Below, in pieces: positions 11,151-24,218 of a DNA stretch of 64,000 bases. The notes under the pieces were generated by a model. It saw only the letters and a program-made list of their open reading frames with translations, searched no databases and was not told the origin of the DNA. Source of the DNA: Albula goreensis (taxonomy: Eukaryota; Chordata; Actinopteri; Albuliformes; Albulidae); contig CM040758.1 in assembly GCA_022829145.1 (NCBI GenBank), forward strand, positions 15,790,628 to 15,854,627, in the 5' to 3' direction. The stretch's first letter is position 1. Each line of letters begins with the position of its first letter. Position numbers and translations under genes: made by a program.

Positions 11151-11587
11151 TGCTTGGAAAAAAGGCCTACCTAAGTTCTGTCAGAGTAAAACAGACTGTG
11201 TTTTGACTTTCACAGGGGAAAATGTCACTTTTAAACAGCAAAAAATAAGGAGCTGTGAAAAGGAGACATTTTACATTATGCATGCATGCACTTTTGTAGA
11301 AATTGTAAAGACAAAGAACAAAAATTTTTAAATATGATTTATAGTTAAGAACAAGCTTCCATGACCTCAGTTTACTCTTTTTGGATTGAAATGTAAAAAG
11401 CCCTCTGTACTAGATGTTTTTCACAGATTAATGTAGGCATTTGCTGTTTAACAGTGGTCAGTGATGTGTGAGGTTGGGTAGCCAGAGGGGAAGCGTGGAC
11501 CAAAAAAAACAAAAACAAATAAAAACAAAGGTTGTGAGATGGAGGATCTGGGGGAGTTAAGTGGAATCCCTTCCTAACCCAACACCA

Positions 11588-11607
11588 CCCCCCCCCCCCG
11601 CCCCCAG
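11588..11607 (+). other. Polypyrimidine tract and AG acceptor
   Basis: A nearly pure C run ending in CCCCCAG at 11607. It is a well-formed acceptor for the candidate exon starting at 11608, though a C-homopolymer can arise as simple sequence. Confidence 0.35.
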
Positions 11608-11802
11608 CTTTGGAACAGATGCATCACTGCCTTCGGAACACAGTGCCATCAGAGAGATCGAAAGGTCACACTGCCACCAGTATGGTCCAAGGACATCGTC
11701 TTCCGTTCGCAGCACCATCCCCCACCCCCCCACTCCCACTGCCTCCCTTCCGGTTCGCAGAGACCATGTCCCTGGCAGCCCAGTGGAGCGGCCTGTCCAG
11801 AG
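11608..11802 (+). CDS. Candidate in-frame cassette exon of tenm3 (195 nt, phase 1-1)
   Basis: Bounded by a polypyrimidine-CAG acceptor and a CCAGAG|GTACGG donor. It is 195 nt long (65 codons) and is open throughout in the frame set by the upstream teneurin exon (phase 1 in, phase 1 out), so inclusion would add 65 residues without shifting the frame. The peptide begins ALEQMHHCLRNTV, has a proline-rich centre (PTPPLPLPPFR) and ends AAQWSGLSRG. The proline-rich part would suit a teneurin intracellular domain, which contains SH3-ligand prolines. CpG density (TCG, CCG and GCG codons) stands out from the CpG-poor intron. Against it: I do not recognise this peptide in any teneurin, and other frames here are also open because the patch is stop-poor. 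It might instead be a GC-rich repeat. Confidence 0.3.
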
Positions 11803-11990
11803 GTACGGGTCACTGCAGCCTCACTGGCACTTGTGACGAGGAGGGCAGAGCGTATCAGACCTGACTCACGCAGTGTGGAGGACACCCCCGGTCATTCATC
11901 ATCTCTCACACCCCCTATTGGCCTCTCACACAGCCTGCAGTTGGGCTGCCCAGCTGGAACTAGGGGATGGTGACAAGCACAAAAATCGGT
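11803..11990. other. GC-richer flank of the candidate exon
   Basis: After the candidate donor the frame stays open to about 11864 and the sequence remains GC-richer to about 11960, then returns to intron composition. Nothing further recognised. Confidence 0.4.
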
Positions 11991-11999
11991 CATATAAAC

Positions 12000-13680
12000 A
12001 ACACATGCTATCCATGGGGTGTCCTGTTAGTGACTGCTGTGAAACCACCACTGTAAAGTGTGACTTTGAATTGTTTAAAACCTGCTACATTGTGTGTCTA
12101 CTGAAAAAGCGCTACATCAGTGCTGTCTTTCATTAAGCATATACCTCAAATATTTTTGTTCTCATCCGGCTTTGACTCCCAGTATTTTATCATTTATTAG
12201 TGGTGGTACACAGAGACATCATGTTTGAGTTATTCTGAGAAATATGTATAGCAGGCATGATCTTTTAACCTTTTTGTGAGGAACTAAACAGATTGGTATG
12301 TCATTTCTGAGAAAATGTATGTATCTTTGAGAAGGGACAGCAATTTAAATCAATGCTCCTGGAAGGTCTAAATACGGGTAGTGGTGGTTTAAGATTACAG
12401 CGGAATGGTATAGATATGAAACTTGGAGTTACAGAAATACTGGTCAACCAATTAATCCAGAAAAAGCATTCTAATGAAGCCTCACCACTAATGAAAACAA
12501 GGTGAGAATTAAAACAAAACATTTCAAACATTTCATGTGAAGAAGCATGGAATTTGACAAAAACAGTGCCTACTTGTATACAAGAGAATTAGTTTTTAAT
12601 GTGCTTTTTGAAAAAAATATTAGATGCATTCATTCTTTAACAGTAATAGAAGCAGAAAAAGCTGAAGTTCAAAGTCAAAAGCTAGCTGCTAGTCAGCCAA
12701 CGGCTGCTCTCCTTTCAAAGCTCTTTCACTGATGTCTTTTTCACACTGTCGCTATATCTTTTATGCTACTATAAGAACCATTCCTACTCATAGTCTAGCT
12801 GGTGCATCCTTCTATTTAGTGTTTTTCTTTCTTAATAGCTTTCAAGATCTGTAAAATATTCATATGCTGTTTCTTTTTACAGTTTTTTGAGAGTGCAAGA
12901 CAGATGGGGGTTATTCATAAAAGTTGGCATAGCTCACCGTGCAGTTAAGTGTCTGCGTTGCTTTCCTACGCTAATTCATAAAATAATTTACCACCAGTGG
13001 TGCTATCAGTGTCATGGTAATTCAGGCAGCAGTGGTGTAGTCATCCGGTGACAGTGTTATGCTAAATGTGCCTTAAATATTTAAAATGGCTTACTCTGAA
13101 AGGTGCCCATTTAGAAAGTGGCAAACAAGGAATTCTGCAATGTTTTAAAAACAAATGGTTTCTGTCATTGAGCTCAACTTAGGAAGGACAGAGGTGGTGC
13201 CAATATCTGTACAATTGGAAAAGCAAAAAAGATAAAAAAAAGTATCTGACCATATCTCTAAACATATCCGCACAGTGTCTGGAGTAACACACCCTGTGCA
13301 GACGATCAGACGCTGTGGCAGCATGAGAGGAGGCTGGCAGTCCATCCCTCCCTCCCACACTTTTTAGGCAATACAGGAACGCACTCAATTCAAGTGCTTT
13401 GTGCAAAGGGTTTGTGTTGAAGAGTTGAGGTGCTGGTATTAAAGACTTTCTCCCATGTCATGAAATAAGAACTGGTTGAACAACTGGTTACATAGTTCAT
13501 AAGTGGACAAACACACAATGGACCTAGCACTGAAATGTGTTTGTTTGTCTATGATCTGGAACAAAACCTTAATTCTGTTAACGCAGACTGTTAACTGGTA
13601 GCTTTTCAAGTAAATACGCTGTTTTAGTATGTTTATTGTCTCCACAGTCTGCTATCAAATCAGACTCAGTGCCTGGTCCC
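12000..13680. other. Intron, possible remnant around 12910-13350
   Basis: Mostly AT-rich intron. The GGGGGTTATTCATAAAAG string near 12906-12923 and CTAATTCATAAAAT near 12970 resemble termini of some cut-and-paste elements, but I could not find a matching second end or transposase remains. Confidence 0.3.
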
Positions 13681-13689
13681 ATTGTGGAC

Positions 13690-13905
13690 AGCCGTCCTGC
13701 AGGGGCGGAGCGTAATTGGCCAGAGCATTGTTCAGGGATGGAGTGACTCATTCAGCAGGCTGCCCGTGTCACTCCCCTCTGTCGATCAGGCGCCCGCAGT
13801 CTGCGTGCACAAGCTGCACATGAAGTGTATTCCTCCAATGCAGTGACTGTGAAAGCTCAGCTGCTGGGCTGTGGACTGCAATAGAAGCAGCAGTCACAGT
13901 GGCAT
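13690..13905 (+). repeat. Dispersed repeat, copy A (SINE-like)
   Basis: The core 13789-13898 (CGCAGTCTGCGTGCA...CTCCAATGCAGTGACTGTG) aligns by eye to 59158-59270 over about 110 bases with few gaps, same strand. The upstream part (GCGTAATTGGCCAGAGCATTG) looks like the head of the same family, only weakly retained in the other copy. No poly-A tail or clear tRNA boxes were identified, so the class is uncertain. Confidence 0.5.
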
Positions 13906-13989
13906 GTTTTAAAGAAGTAAGGGGTCTTGTGTACAGCAAGACAGAAGAGGCTGCACTGATGAGGGCACTTGCCAATACAGTTGGTCTTT

Positions 13990-16670
13990 TTAAAGTGAAA
14001 GACTAAGAAAAGAAGATATGAAACCTGGTTAAAATATGATATTGTCACTATGGTGGCACAGTGGCTATGGGCCATGGCTATCATAGGTTGTAATTGATTA
14101 TAATGGTCATTATGTATTATAATTGACTTTCACAGCTCACAGCAGAGCAGTGATACACCATGGTCAAATTCCATCTCACTGAGACATGTGAATTATATTG
14201 GCCTTACAGCCATCTTCTCAATCTTATCCTTGCCCTTTATGCAAAACTATTGTCCATAGTTGGCTCTACACTACAGTCCTACCTTCTTTATTTCCAATGG
14301 TTTTTATTTTTTTTTGATTATTTACAGGTTGTCCATAACATGCAGTTATAGAAGTTGCTTGTGTGTTTGTATGTGTATATTTACATGTGAATGTGACAGG
14401 AGTACATCCACCCATATGTAACCACACTGAAGAGCTACTCCATGTGATTACTCTATGAACAATAAAATAAGGTTTTTAAAAAAAGTCTTTTTAATCCCAT
14501 GGACTCATCACTACTGTGACATGTTTTTGAGTTGGGAGAACAACAGGCAGAAGAGCTGCTGGCTGCTTGAAGGTATTGTTCTTAAAAAGATGAAGCATAA
14601 CTAGGTAGTTGTGCTGTCATTCTTATCGCTGTGCTGTTGAAAACAAAGGCCTCAGTCTAGTGTAGTTTGCTTTGCAGAATAACTTTGAGGAACACAAATG
14701 AAGCATTTTCATGTCTGTTTATAGAAAAAAAAACAATAATTCAACAACCACCTGTGAAGGTGTTCTTTTCCTATTGTAAAATATTACCAATCTATCTAAA
14801 AAATAGAAATGAAGATGAATAAATTGGTCATACATGTTATTTATATGAGTGGTTTTATAACACAGGCCTTTAGTGTAGACTGTACTGGAAACAGTATGAC
14901 CTGCAAATGCATTATTATTTTTGGATGTCTAGTTTAAATGATGCCGTTGAACATAACTGACTTTGAAACTAACTAACAAGTCAATGGTCACTTTACATGC
15001 TGATTGAATGGTCCAGGCTTCATGGACGCACCCTGCATGCATGTTAGGAAGAAGTAAATCAGCGTAGAGCTGCAAGGACAGTCATGAGTGAGTTTCCCCT
15101 CAATGTTTTTTCTTTTTTGAAATACACTGCTAAAGAAGAAGCACCATTGATTTTAAGGTACTTCCGAAGTGACGTTTTTGTATTCCTCTGTTTAATTAAT
15201 GACACAATTTATGTTCTTCTTGATATCATAGTAAACATTAATTTGGGTTGTTTGTAATCACGAAAGTTAAATAATGATCATTAATGTAATATGCCAGTCT
15301 GATAAGCCGATCCTGCCCTGTTTAGTTGCTTCTATTTTGCATTGATATGAGGAGGACAATGGAAATTAGTATAATTTAGGAAAGTAAATTTGTCTCTCAT
15401 TTATATAGCACCAAACTCTGAAGCTGACACTAAGAAGTGACTTCTCTCACTTTCACTCAACCAATTAAAATGTGGTCATTGTAATGCAGTTCCCATACAC
15501 ACCAGACACATGTGAAGGTAAACATAAGACCAGAGCAGTAACTCGTCCGTCCCACTGAACGTCTTTTTCATTAGGTAATGCCAACCCCCTTTTAATCATG
15601 TAGCGAGAGCAAAAAGATGATTTTATCATACCCAATAAAGATAACAGGTTTGGCTTGTTAATTTGTGTAGTGTCCTCTCTAGCTACATTTGTGACTCCAC
15701 AGGGTCTCCCTGGAGTAGAATATTCTATTTTTGAACCCCCCAAGTATTTTGAGGATTTGTATTTGACACCAAATTTTCTGATGGACACTTTTTTTTGTAC
15801 TTTGTACATTTATAGACACACAGGTGAGCGCTCACTGAATGGTTGGAAAGGAAGAGTGGCCTACTACCAGAAGCCCATACAGTGTGTAGCCTTTGAAATG
15901 CCTTGTTGAAGCTCCCAGGTGGGCAGCAGGTGAACAGGCACATTCAGGCCTTTGTTCCAGTGCTTCTTTGTTGAATCCTTGTCTGCATAATTCCAGTGTT
16001 GAGACAGACGTTACAGCCCCCGCAGGCATTAATGAGCATCATGGCACTTATATTTGGCAGTTTTAAAACGTCATATGGCCAGATAGAAATGTGTGATTAT
16101 GGGAGTGCTAACGAAGGCTGATTAATACACTATGGTAATATGTTTGTGAGAAACCCTCCAGTTGTTCTTGCTAAAATCATGTCAATTAGACGAGGCATCT
16201 GTGGCTTTTTCGCATATCAGCCTCATGGAATGAATTAGCATTTTTAAAATCAAGGCTCTTCCAACCAAAACTGAACTGCGGGGTATTAAGTTTCCTCTTT
16301 TTCACTACGACATCATGTTTACATGTATTACAGTATTATTAATGACAGCTCTTGAAATTATATTAGCATGTCAATTTTTCAAGATGGTGCTGATTTTTAA
16401 TTCTTCTGAAGAGTACTCAAAGTTTTGAAATGTAGTGACTGTTGACACTTTGTATTAGTGAACATTCTAACAGCCATGTTCAAATGTAATAGGAATAACA
16501 AACAAAAGAGGTATCTGAGGACAGTCTGTGGACACAGGGGATTATTCTTATTCTTCAAATAAGAACAGTGAGCACTCTTGCCTTTGAGAGTGTGAAATCT
16601 TTAAAGCAAACAAAAGCAACCCAGCTTCTGTTGTTAGAGTGCTTAGCCTGCAGGTGTGTGAGACCTGTAG
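13990..16670. other. Intron, one possible conserved element
   Basis: No exon-like structure. About 16100-16300 has CTGATTAATAC, TCAATTAGACG and GAATTAGCATTT homeodomain-like cores in non-repetitive sequence and could be a conserved enhancer. A possible short repeat fragment (TTTATATAGCACCA) lies near 15401-15470. Confidence 0.3.
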
Positions 16671-16674
16671 CTCA

Positions 16675-16912
16675 CATATACACTTACACACACATGCATT
16701 CACACAAACGCTCTCACTCTCTCCTCTCATGAGCAACAAACACAAAGAAGCATACACACTCACATACACGCACAACTTTCACTACTGTACTGTCACAAAC
16801 CTGCATTTGTGCACAACGCCATGCATAGACACACACAGTAAAAGTAACGCACAGTCGAGCAGTCAACACACACACACGCGCACATGCTCACACAGTCACA
16901 CACACACAATAA
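16675..16912. repeat. CA-rich imperfect microsatellite region
   Basis: Broken runs of CACA with CATG, CACG and CTCA interruptions; generates Thr/His-rich spurious ORFs. Confidence 0.85.
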
Positions 16913-16919
16913 CCTTATG

Positions 16920-18170
16920 CAGGGAGTCTCAGTTCTCTGGCTCTCCACCCTGGCAGGCTCTGTGTGTCAGTCCAGGACATCTGCTCTGGGGAAAAGACAG
17001 AGTGTGCAGAGGTGGACTCCAGACTGTGGCACCAGCATCTTCTCTGGATGCCATCTCAGACGTATGTGTTAAAAAGAATGAGCTCTGATGCATTTTTTAA
17101 GCATACATTATGTGAGACAGCAGAGAGACTCTCACAATGCAATCCACTGGCAGTTTATTTTTTTTATCTCCCATAATGGAATTAGATTAGTCATTTTTCC
17201 CTGACCAATTCATGAGACGTAAAAGGTATAGGTATCTACATTCCCACAGTGCACTGCAGGGCTTTCTGAACTGGGCTCAGTGTGGAAATGAAGGGGAAAA
17301 GCTGGCAATATACATTGCCTTAAAGGCAGTAATGTCAGGGCATTTCCCATTAAGCCCCTTGGCTGACTCACTTGCCTTCTCCAGACCCCCGCCTTCAAGC
17401 CCAGCCGGCCGCTAGTATGCAAAATTGATATCAGACTTATATGATCATGTAATCACCATAAAACTGAGTGTTCACGGTAGTGCTAAGCCTCTTACAGGAT
17501 GTCCTTAGTGTCACACAATCAGAGCCTGTTTTTCCATGTCAGAAGCCAACGTGGTACCAGACTGGGGTCTTCACTTCCACAGGGAGCTGATAAAAAAACA
17601 AAGGGCAATCATCTGTGAGTCATAAAACCTTCATATTTCCCCTGATTTTCAAATCCTGCTGCTGTGCAGGGAAGAGTGTGGAATGTGGGAAAGAAAGCTC
17701 TCAGGACGCTAACAAGAAAATTGTGGAAAAAGAGAGAGTGAGTGCTTGAGATAGCTTGGCTCTTCACGGCCGTCTCCGTCAGCAGACTGTTTGGCAGCCT
17801 GCTGATGTGGTGTTCTGGGTTTCTCGGGTCACGGACTGGAACACCCATCTCAGTGGAGGCACCCGGCCAGCTCTAACTTCAGAAAAAAAAATCTGAGAAA
17901 TCAAAGTCTGTCGGCCTCCCCCGGTATCACATCAGTCAAGCCAAGACCATATTTAAGCAATGAACCCATTGGAATAGTAAATGAACCCATTTTCTTTGTG
18001 GGTGACCAAGATGGATTTCTCTCTGTGTAAAGCAGCAGGCAGCAGAGCAGCGAGAGCGGTTGCCTCGTCTCATGCGTGTTCATTGCGGCACGTGCTCATG
18101 TTTGATTTTCCATTTCCATGGTGAGCCGGCAACACTTTTAAAAAAACAAAATGATGACAACAGCAATGTG
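16920..18170. other. Intron, nothing recognised
   Basis: Mixed-composition intron; overlapping short ORFs on both strands, none recognisable. Confidence 0.45.
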
Positions 18171-18177
18171 TTACATG

Positions 18178-18655
18178 TCCAGAGAGAGAGTGGGGGATTC
18201 AGAGAGAGGGGGGAAACAGATGGGGAGTGAGAGTGCGGAGAAGAGAGGAGAGAGAGCAGGAGTAGAGGAGGGGGATATAGTGGGAGGGAATGTGGGGAAT
18301 CAGATCGAGAAACATGGGGGAGAAAGACAGAGCGAGGAAAAAAGGGGAAAAGAACATGGTGGAGAGGGAGAGCGAAAAAATGGAGAGAGGGAGTTATAGA
18401 GACACAGGGTGTAGAGGTAGAAGAAGAAACAGGGTGAGAGAGCTTGAAGAGCAAGAAAAATAGAGTGGAGAGGAGCGGTGGAAGGAAAAAGAGACTGAGA
18501 TGCAGGGAGCAGGGGAGCTGGTGACAAGCACAGGCATCAGGATGGGGCGGGCGAGTTATTGAGAGCACAGAAAGAGAAAAAGGGTGAGTCAGAAAAAGCA
18601 GCCGTGTGAGTGAGAGATTGGGGGTAACAAGAGAGAGAAAAAGGAGAGAGAGTGA
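18178..18655. repeat. Long GA-rich purine tract
   Basis: Nearly 480 bases dominated by GAGAGA, GGGGGA and GAAAAA units with few pyrimidines. A 162-codon minus-strand Ser/Pro/Leu-rich ORF here is a composition artefact. Such purine mirror-like tracts can form H-DNA. Confidence 0.85.
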
Positions 18656-18659
18656 TCAT

Positions 18660-20220
18660 TGTTATGGTAGTTTATAGACCGTGATTATTCTGCGGCTTAC
18701 AGTCTGGTTTCTGTCACATTGTAGATGACATGCAGTACACTAAATACTGGATAACATCGCAACAAAAACACTCTTACGAGCTTCTGTTGCACATCATTCC
18801 ATGTGAAAGCCACTGTGTGAACACAATGGTGGCTGAGCTAAGAACAGCCCAGTGCATTAGCAGCTGTTTGTCATCTTGTTTCAATATCCCTCAATGTTTG
18901 CTCCACCTTTGTCTCTTTTTTTCACTGCCTCACTCACTTTGAACACAAGGCAGACATGGTCACAGCGAAAGTTTATATTTTTGAGATTGGAGACGTCGAC
19001 CTCATTGCCTTTCAACCGCAAGCATTTGGAAGCATTTTCTCCAACAGTAAAAGAGCCGTAATTGAAACAGTAGATATGTGTTTATAACTTTCCCCCACCC
19101 CTCCATATACAGTATACCCCTCCTTCCCCCCCACACACCCTGTTTCCTGGCTTCCTGTAATGTATTTACAATGTGTGCCTGCTTGGGTCTATGCGCAAGG
19201 CCAGGGATCCTCAGCCAATCAGCAGGCACCATGGATGTGGCCAGTGGATAGCATTTAATTCTGAACATTTGGCATGACTCACCAGGCATACGGCAACCAG
19301 CAAGATGCTTTCACAGATCTTCAGGGTGAAAAAGAAAAAAAAAAGAAGGAAAGTCAAAGCAACCCAGTCATTTTTAGAGGTTGGTATTTTTAAACCAATT
19401 ACCGCTTCAACGTCAGTGCCAGTTAGAAGTGCTAGAATCACTCACAAAGTGATTAAGCTCATTTGATACTGCTTAATTGACTGTGCAATCTGTACAGAGA
19501 GCAGCTGCCACTGCTTACTGAGCTAGGAAGCGTCAAGGTGTTCGGTTTGTTTGTCTGAAACGTGAGTGCTTTGCTCTTACCCCGCAACACGGAAAACACT
19601 CCCGTTATCTGAGTGCTGGCAGGGTGCTAATGTTTGAAGGAGCTCTTGAATAACATCTCTCTGAGCTGCAAAAGTGACCAGTTCATAGGGAGCTGAGACA
19701 AAGAGAGGTACTTGCTTTGTTGCCTTTAACTCGCTGTGACCTTGTAGGTTGAAAATAGAAAAGTACCACACCATGCACTGCTGTGTCATGCTGTTCTGAT
19801 TTTTTTTTCTTTTTTCAATTCATTACAAAAACAATAAAAAAAAAATTAATAAAAAGCCATATATTTTGGTGGTTTGATATTTTTATGAAATGAAGATGGC
19901 ACTGTTGAGTCTTCATTGACTTGGGGATATGAAAAAGATAAATAGTGACAGAAGGTGTAAAACTACCCACCTTCTCCCACATCGCTGAGTATCCTGGTGA
20001 CGACGATGGCATTTTCAGGTGAATTCGGTCACTCTTCAACATGGCCTAATACAACCTTTAAACCTGTACCCACAATGCCTGAAAGACACTAAGTTTTTTG
20101 CTTTAACTAGTGGATTATACTCACAGTTATGACTTTTTGCATGTTATAATTCTGAACACGTACCATGAAAATATTTTTCTGCTGTGTTACTCAGGAAATA
20201 TGTAGGCATAAATATATACA
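18660..20220. other. Intron, nothing recognised
   Basis: AT-rich with A/T runs near 19330-19350 and 19801-19850. No exon or repeat family seen. Confidence 0.45.
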
Positions 20221-20221
20221 A

Positions 20222-20331
20222 CTAATTAGCTAATTGGACCAGGTAGGCTAGGGGAATTGGAGCAAAAAACTAGCACACACAACATGGTCCTCCAGGAATC
20301 CAGTGACACCCCTGCTGTATAGTAACTGCCT
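20222..20331. repeat. Degraded interspersed repeat
   Basis: The string from CTAATTAGCTAATTGGACC through CAAAAAACTAGCACACAC to TGGTCCTCCAGGAATCC and ACACCCCTGC matches, from memory, a widespread vertebrate repeat ending in AAAACCAGCACA...CCTCCAGGA...CACCCCTG. Exact family not assigned. Confidence 0.4.
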
Positions 20332-20539
20332 GAAATATAAATGCGACTGGCACTCAGTTGCCCCGAAGTGATACACCTCATATGATTACCCTTAATGAAC
20401 ACAAAGTAATCACAAGTAATTACTTACAGCACCCAGTGACTGCTAAGTCTACAGCCTTTACTCATTACCCTACAGGCATCACAAGCCAGAAGGCTAATGG
20501 TTTAGGAAAAGAGGTGCAGGAAAAACAAGTTGGAGGGGC

Positions 20540-20665
20540 TGCATGTCCGAGCCAAGAGGCTCATACGGGCTGAGCTTATCCTGATTTCTGTGGTGCGAAG
20601 CAGGACAGGTGGACTGGATGCCAGCCTATCGCAGCCTCATTAGACACAATCCATCTCTTAACTCA
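20540..20665. repeat. Possible degraded interspersed repeat
   Basis: GGACTGGATGCCAGCCTATC followed by TAGACACAATCCATCTCTTA resembles a common fish repeat segment (GGATGCCAGTCTATC...GACACAC). Weakly supported. Confidence 0.28.
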
Positions 20666-20669
20666 AAGA

Positions 20670-23600
20670 GACAATCAGACAGGGACTGGTGGGGACCTCA
20701 TTGTAAAGAATTTGGTAAAAATGTGATCATTGTAAAATGTTACATTTTGCTGTGTGAGAAGTTGACACCCAAACAGGCTAATCCAAACCCTCACAGCTGT
20801 GACTCCTGGTGTGGGTTGATGGAGCATAAGCAGGCTGCCTGGAATCAAGGAGTTAGCCAAACAGCTGATTAACCTTTCAGCTCCACTGCTTAACAGGAGC
20901 TTTCTTCCCCTTTCACACTCGCGTAAGTTGGATTGGGGGTTTCTCTCGCTCACCCCAACCCCTGCTGCGGGTCCAGTCCTCATGGACATCTGTGATTTCT
21001 TTTTTTATCTGGCTGTACATCATTAGGGAGTAGAGGCTCCAGAAGGTCACACAGTAGGAACATGCCATCCAGGTGAGGTGCTGTGGTTGGGTGTATCAAG
21101 CATTTAGAAAAACCTTCTTTGCAAGGACTGTTGGCTGCTATGTGTGCCCTTCAGTATATGCTGTCGTAGGCCCAGCTAAATTCTCTCCTGGTGGTTCATT
21201 TCATATTGTTCCCACTGAAAATTAAATAGGGTAGGTCAAAGCTGTAGGTATATGATGATTTTTATATGGATTTACTGATCGTGTTTCAGAGAACACACCC
21301 CAGGTGCCCTGTAACATGTGGTGTGACACCCATACCCCCAATGGGAAGAGGCATCACCAGCACTGTCAGGTGAATTGCCAGGTCTAGCCAGACCTCAAAT
21401 CAGCAGCCAGCTCTCTCTGGCATGCTCCAGATGGGCTAACAAAGCAGAGATATGCACAGGCATGTTTTTGTCTCATTCACAGCATCCAAGAACACTGTCT
21501 TCAGTGGTCCACCAGCATAAAGATTTAGTGAATGTGCACTGTTTCTTTTAGTGTGAAACAATTTCTTTTTTTTTTGCTTGACAGTGAAGGTAAATGTGGC
21601 TGATTTATAAAATGTTCAATCAATGTACTTGTACCTATTGGATATAAAGGCAGATAGACAGAAAAGACATACTGTAGCTGTATGTGTATTGACATTCCAC
21701 ATAAAGCAAGACTCAGCATTTAAATAATTAAATAAGATCCATATTCTGACAAATCCATCTTCTCTGATACTGATAAAAGACAGGACCAAGAATTTGCCGT
21801 TAATGGACCTCAGCTACATGAAAATGTATGCATTTGTATTCCTGGAATGTATGATTTCGTTTTGTTTCATTACATCGCTCCTTTTATGGACAAAATATAT
21901 GTATTGTATATATATTTTTTTAAATATATTGATAGATTTTCAGAAAAATATACCATTAGTAAAAATATTTTTAAGTACTAGTCTCCCAAAAAATGAATTA
22001 GTATTTTGCAGGATATTTCAAAAAATTATTGGTGCACCCGAAATGAAACACTTAATTATTTGATAATCCCCTACTCAGTAACCTTTGCCTGGAGCGATGT
22101 AGAATTTTTATGCCTGAATATCCATGTGTGGATTGAAAGTATTGTCATGGTTCATATTGCTCCATATTACATATATTGAAATGCATTTAATGTCTGTGGT
22201 CCTTCCAGTGTCTGGTAAATGTCTCAGGGATTAAGATAAAATCTATACTTTGAGATAAATGATGACCCTCTCCGGAATGACAGATACCATTGGAATGTAT
22301 ACGGGCAGAATCCCTATCACTAGATCGAGATGATCTGAAAGGTCCAAAAATACACTTGGGTGAATCCGACACAAAACAGCTCAGACAAACAGAACTAAAG
22401 TTGATCCTTCTCACAATTGCCTGTTTTCATCTAAACATTCCATGGCAATCAAGGGAGAGAGAGACTTACTGTGAAGCTTTTCACCAGGTTTCAATATCAC
22501 TCTCCACTGGATGTTTTCCAAAAGAAAGCACCGCCTTTTGAAATCGCATCTGTAATAGTTGCAGTCTGTGGTGATTTCCTTAGTGCTGTCTATCTCATCA
22601 TTTCAAAGGAAGCATAAAACTGTGCCCTCTCCCAGCCTTGTCTCATACAAACCTCCCCAACCCCTCCCTCCCACCAACTCAAAGTCAGAGCAGTTAATAA
22701 TAAGGCAGGGAGCCGGGGCTTTCTGTTGAGTTTTAAAGCAGTTTGATTCATGGAGTCATGTCTCAAATGCCTGTTCTGTGTCTGGGACCTGGTCTGACAG
22801 GTGGTCACCCCCTGACAGGCCACAGCACTTGGTGTGTTGTGGTATGAAGATGGCTTCCAGATGTGACTGATGCTTGCTGTGAAGGACAGGGCCCCGGGCC
22901 GGATGTGTGGAAGGGGTTTGCATCAATTTTAGGGCGGGGGAAAGGCCTAGGCTGTAAACTGTCCCCTGGCGTTTACACCTTCATACTCACTATCCATCAC
23001 TTCAGGTCACTACATCAGTGTCTGCTCTCATTTTCATCTTGCTCCTTCAGTGCCCCTTACATTATATATTTATCAAGATCCATTTGCAGTGTATTAGGTG
23101 CATCCTGTATGTAACAGAATTATGCACTGAACCCTGTTTTTGAATTATGAATATGTGAGTAGCCACATGAGGATGGAGGTTGTGTGTTGCTGTTTTAACT
23201 AGCCATGGTACTGTGTTTAACAGGAACTTTTGGCTGTTCTATGAAAATTTAGTAGTTTAACAATGTTCGTAACTGTTATTAGCATGTATGCTTAATGACA
23301 GCTACAGATTGGATTTAGTTTTAAAAGAAGAGTATGCAAATTAACACCAGTCATAGAGTTTAACTGGACTTGCCAAGAGCTAAAAAAGAGGAAGCGTGAA
23401 TCTCATAAAGCTTATTCTTTCAAAAGTACACAATATGCCATTTAACGCTCTTGGGGGTATTTTTTTCTGTATGATTGTGCAAAGAATCCATTAAGGTTCT
23501 TACTGAATTATTGCAGTCTCACTTCCTTTTAATAATTGCTGGTGGTGATTTCATGCTGCATCCAATATATTCATCTGTCCATCTAGATTCATTAAGTGAA

Positions 23601-24130
23601 ATTCAGTTTAATATGTTGGCATTTGTAAGAACATAAATAGTTGCGTTTCAAGTGGTAGTTTGGCTTCCTGTTATCAGTGTTGTGCATTATTCTGTCCACA
23701 CCAGCTCTCGGTGAAGCCCATAATGTATTCTGTTCAACCTACCTCTCGGCAATCAATATCAGAATTCAACATGCTTTATATTGATTCTGAGCATACAGGA
23801 AATCAAATATACCTTTGCTGTAATGTTTACCATCGCTGTTCATTTCATTAGAAATGCTTGTAATGAGTTCCGGTGTTGGCATATTGAATTATTCTTCTTC
23901 ACTGATGGAGAAGAACCACATTCATTTTTTTCTGTTAATCTGTGAGGAGTAGTATGGCAAAGAGGGAATTGTGCTTAGCTGCTGTTCTGCCCTGCATTTG
24001 ACTGCTGGAATAAATGATAACAGGTTTATGTTTGTCCAAATGAGGTGCCCCCCGCAACATATGTACACCTCAAACATTTACTATTAAAATATGTTCCTAT
24101 TTCTAGATAAAACCTCTCCACTGAATTATA
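20670..24130. other. Intron, nothing recognised
   Basis: AT-rich intron with short ORFs and no exon-like structure. Confidence 0.45.
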
Positions 24131-24133
24131 GAG

Positions 24134-24218
24134 CTCCTCTCCTCCTTGTTTTCCCTCCCTCCCTCTCCCACCCCTTCTGTCTCTCCCTCTCCCCCCCGCC
24201 CCTCTCTCTCTCTCTCTG
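24134..24218. repeat. Pyrimidine tract ending in (TC)n
   Basis: CCCTCCCT units, a C run and a TC run; purine-rich on the minus strand. Confidence 0.88.

Noticed and set aside
12906-13350. Possible cut-and-paste transposon remnant
   Set aside because: One TTATTCATAAAAG-like end only; no second terminus, target duplication or transposase trace.
18080-18568. 162-codon minus-strand Ser/Pro/Leu-rich ORF
   Set aside because: Direct product of the GA-rich purine tract.
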